Positions 4,862 through 6,377 of a stretch of DNA of 6,377 nt are shown here, piece by piece. Where the stretch lies: assembly GCA_039714175.1 (NCBI GenBank), contig JBDLJV010000129.1, forward strand, positions 1 through 6,377, written 5' to 3'. The notes under the pieces are model-generated. The model was not told the DNA's origin. It saw only the letters and a list, made by a program, of their open reading frames with translations, and made no database searches. Within the stretch, counting starts at the first letter, position 1, and each line of letters opens with the position of its first letter. This DNA comes from B3-G11 sp039714175 (GTDB lineage Bacteria; Actinomycetota; Acidimicrobiia; Spongiisociales; UBA5794). The translations under genes were made by a program, and so were the position numbers.

Positions 4862-6337
4862 CTAGTCGGGTCGCCGATTCGCCCAGGGCTGTGCCCGCTC
4901 GAGCTGGCCTGCGAGCTTCAGCAGGGTCTCCTCATCACCGAATCGGCCAAAGAAGTGACTTCCCACAGGGAGGCCGGCATCCGTCCACGACAGCGGAACG
5001 GACATTGCAGGCAGGCCGGTGAAGTTCGCGACGGGCGTGAATGCGACGTAGTCAAGAAGCTCATCCATCAGGTCCGCGAGTCCCTTGCTCTGGTCGAAAT
5101 GCCCTGTCATGACCGGTGGCTGAGCAAGGACGGGTGTAAGGAGCATGTCGTACTCCTCAAGAAACGACGCCATCGAGTAGGTGACTTCACCCAGCGTTCG
5201 TTCCGACGCACGCAGATCGCCCGGGTCCCGCTTGAGGGAGTAATCGGCAAGCGACCAGGTGAAACCCTCGAGTGCGGGCAGACCCGATTTGCGCGAGTCC
5301 ATCTTGCCGATGAACCTCATCGTTCGGTAGTCGCCGAGAAGAGAGCGCAGATAGGGGACCGGGAATTGCTCTGATGCAACCTCGAGAATGATCTTCATCA
5401 TGTCGGCGACCAGTGCGGCCCACACGTCGACGAATGCCCAGCCCATCTTCTCTCCGTCGATCGCCGGACGCGCCTCGACCACCGTATGTCCGAGGGATTC
5501 GAGCAGATGTGCTGTGTCGATGATTGCTGCGCTGACCTGCGGGTCGACCGGTTCTCCCCGGAAGTCGTGAACTGAGTACGCAATCCTGAGTGGAGAGGGA
5601 TCCTCTGTTGCCGCCGCGGCGAAGTCCGCCCCAGCGTTCGGAGCCCAGTACTGATCTCCCGGATGGGAGCCGTGCAGAGCCTCCAGCAGGGCCGCCGAAT
5701 CCCGCACCGATCGGCTCACGCCGAGGTCAACGGCGATCTGGTGAGCCATCGGCATCCGTCCGCGGGTCGGCTTCAGTCCGAACAGGCCGCAGTTCGAGGC
5801 TGGGATTCGAATCGATCCCCCGCCGTCGCTTCCATGTGCGAGAGGCACCATGCCTGAGGCGACGGCAGCTGCGCTGCCTCCGCTCGAACCTCCGGGGGAG
5901 CGGGAGAGATCCCAGGGGTTGTGGGTGGGTCCGTGGAGTACAGGCTCGGTTGTCGGCAGGAGACCGAACTCGGACGAATTGGTGCGACCCAGGGAGATGA
6001 ACCCTGCGGCATCGATCCGATCGCCCAGCACCGATGGCAACTCAGCAACGAAATCACGAAACAACACCGAGGCAAAGGTGGCCTTCTCGCCCTCAAGGGG
6101 GAGAAGCTCCTTGATCAGGAAGGGAACCCCGCCGAAGGGCCCACGCGGCTCGACATCGGTCGCTCGCTGTCGTGCCCTGTCGAAGTCGGTGCGGATGACA
6201 GCGTTGATCGTCTCGTTGGTGTTCTCGATCCGTTCGATCGCCGCTTCGACGAGTTCGCCGGGGTGCACCTGTCGGCTGGCAACGAGTTCGGCGAGCCCAA
6301 CGGCGTCGTATTGCTGGTAGTCAGCGAATGCTTCCAT
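4862..6337 (-). CDS. Amidase signature family enzyme, 6-aminohexanoate cyclic-dimer hydrolase (NylA)-like
   Basis: The 491-residue protein is a complete amidase-signature (PF01425) hydrolase. The Ser-cisSer-Lys triad is visible. Lys76 lies in GVPFLIKELLPLEG, the cis-Ser151 in SPGGSSGGSAAAVASG (147-162), and the nucleophile Ser175 in HGSDGGGSIRIPASNCG (168-184). The spacings of 75 and 24 residues equal those of the FAAH triad (K142/S217/S241). Other family segments are GRTNSSEFG (117-125), GLKPTRGR (187-194), SRSVRDSAALLEALHG (208-223), LLTPVLAQPP (399-408) and a C-terminal QPWANRRPD. The NPWDLSRSPGG, KPTRGR, HPGDQYWAP and PWANRRP segments recall NylA-type nylon-oligomer hydrolases and related amidases more than GatA. 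The natural substrate is unknown. No signal peptide is seen, so it is probably cytoplasmic. It converges on the cupin gene with 30 bases between stop codons. The start ATG (6335-6337) has only a weak GGGG ribosome site five bases upstream. It stands apart from the pantothenate block. Confidence 0.92.
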   Translation of the reverse strand: MEAFADYQQYDAVGLAELVASRQVHPGELVEAAIERIENTNETINAVIRTDFDRARQRATDVEPRGPFGGVPFLIKELLPLEGEKATFASVLFRDFVAELPSVLGDRIDAAGFISLGRTNSSEFGLLPTTEPVLHGPTHNPWDLSRSPGGSSGGSAAAVASGMVPLAHGSDGGGSIRIPASNCGLFGLKPTRGRMPMAHQIAVDLGVSRSVRDSAALLEALHGSHPGDQYWAPNAGADFAAAATEDPSPLRIAYSVHDFRGEPVDPQVSAAIIDTAHLLESLGHTVVEARPAIDGEKMGWAFVDVWAALVADMMKIILEVASEQFPVPYLRSLLGDYRTMRFIGKMDSRKSGLPALEGFTWSLADYSLKRDPGDLRASERTLGEVTYSMASFLEEYDMLLTPVLAQPPVMTGHFDQSKGLADLMDELLDYVAFTPVANFTGLPAMSVPLSWTDAGLPVGSHFFGRFGDEETLLKLAGQLERAQPWANRRPD

Positions 6338-6353
6338 GACCCCAACTTAGGGC

Positions 6354-6359
6354 ATCGTA
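6354..6359 (-). promoter_or_regulatory. Possible -10 element upstream of the amidase gene
   Basis: On the complementary strand TACGAT, a TAnnnT-type hexamer, lies 16 bases before the amidase ATG. A matching -35 would fall at or beyond the right edge of the window, so it cannot be judged. The leader would be very short. The evidence is weak. Confidence 0.2.
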
Positions 6360-6377
6360 GGGAAGGCCCCGACAGCC

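Noticed and set aside
4886..4896. Short GGGC/GCCC stem near the amidase 3' end as a terminator
   Set aside because: Four base pairs inside coding sequence without a T-run is not a credible terminator.
4862..6337. Amidase as GatA (Asp/Glu-tRNA amidotransferase subunit A)
   Set aside because: No gatB or gatC lies adjacent, and the segments around Lys76 and the C-terminus fit NylA-type amidases better. The shared signature motif alone does not indicate GatA.
1..6377. tRNA/rRNA genes, CRISPR array, insertion sequence, attachment site, or toxin-antitoxin/defence module
   Set aside because: The window is filled almost entirely by housekeeping and metabolic coding frames. No repeat-spacer pattern, terminal inverted repeats, transposase, integrase or structured RNA was seen.

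Overview
The window looks like part of an actinobacterial chromosome. By eye it is GC-rich and densely packed. Six genes are transcribed rightward, and one convergent gene occupies the right-hand quarter. The core order is DUF2520/Rossmann protein, panC, coaX, lysS. As I recall it, this is the Mycobacterium tuberculosis order Rv3603c-panC-panD-coaX-...-lysS, with panD missing here. CoaX motifs such as DFGTSTNFDVV and GGAIAPGL also fit Actinobacteria. I cannot name the class with confidence. An uncultured Acidimicrobiia-like lineage is a guess.

Layout: bases 1-504 hold the 3' part of an acyl-CoA thioesterase-like (hot-dog) gene that enters from the left. After a 44-base gap, five genes run from 549 to 4831 as one translationally coupled block. 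They are a DUF2520/Rossmann oxidoreductase-like protein (549-1340), pantothenate synthetase PanC (1337-2227), type III pantothenate kinase CoaX (2227-3000), class II lysyl-tRNA synthetase LysS (2997-4520) and a small single-domain cupin (4517-4831). Every junction in this block is an overlap: ATGA at three and TGATG at one, each with a Shine-Dalgarno sequence inside the upstream gene. A 30-base convergent gap follows, with no visible hairpin terminator. The complementary strand then carries an amidase-signature enzyme (6337 to 4862), and its upstream region is cut by the right edge.

Function: PanC and CoaX catalyse consecutive steps of CoA biosynthesis (pantoate + beta-alanine to pantothenate, then to 4'-phosphopantothenate). 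The DUF2520 protein has the cofactor-fold signature and position expected of an alternative ketopantoate reductase, which would make the first half of the block three successive steps. PanB (ketopantoate formation) and PanD (beta-alanine formation) are not in the window. LysS is a frequent neighbour of coaX in Actinobacteria. The cupin has no evident role. The amidase is an independent unit.

I found no mobile element, CRISPR array, tRNA/rRNA, phage or defence gene, and no clearly new system. The points most worth a second look are the probable non-PanE ketopantoate reductase, the missing panD, the coupled cupin with a weakened metal site, and a tandem heptamer that contains the cupin stop codon. 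No gene-free stretch longer than 300 bases exists.
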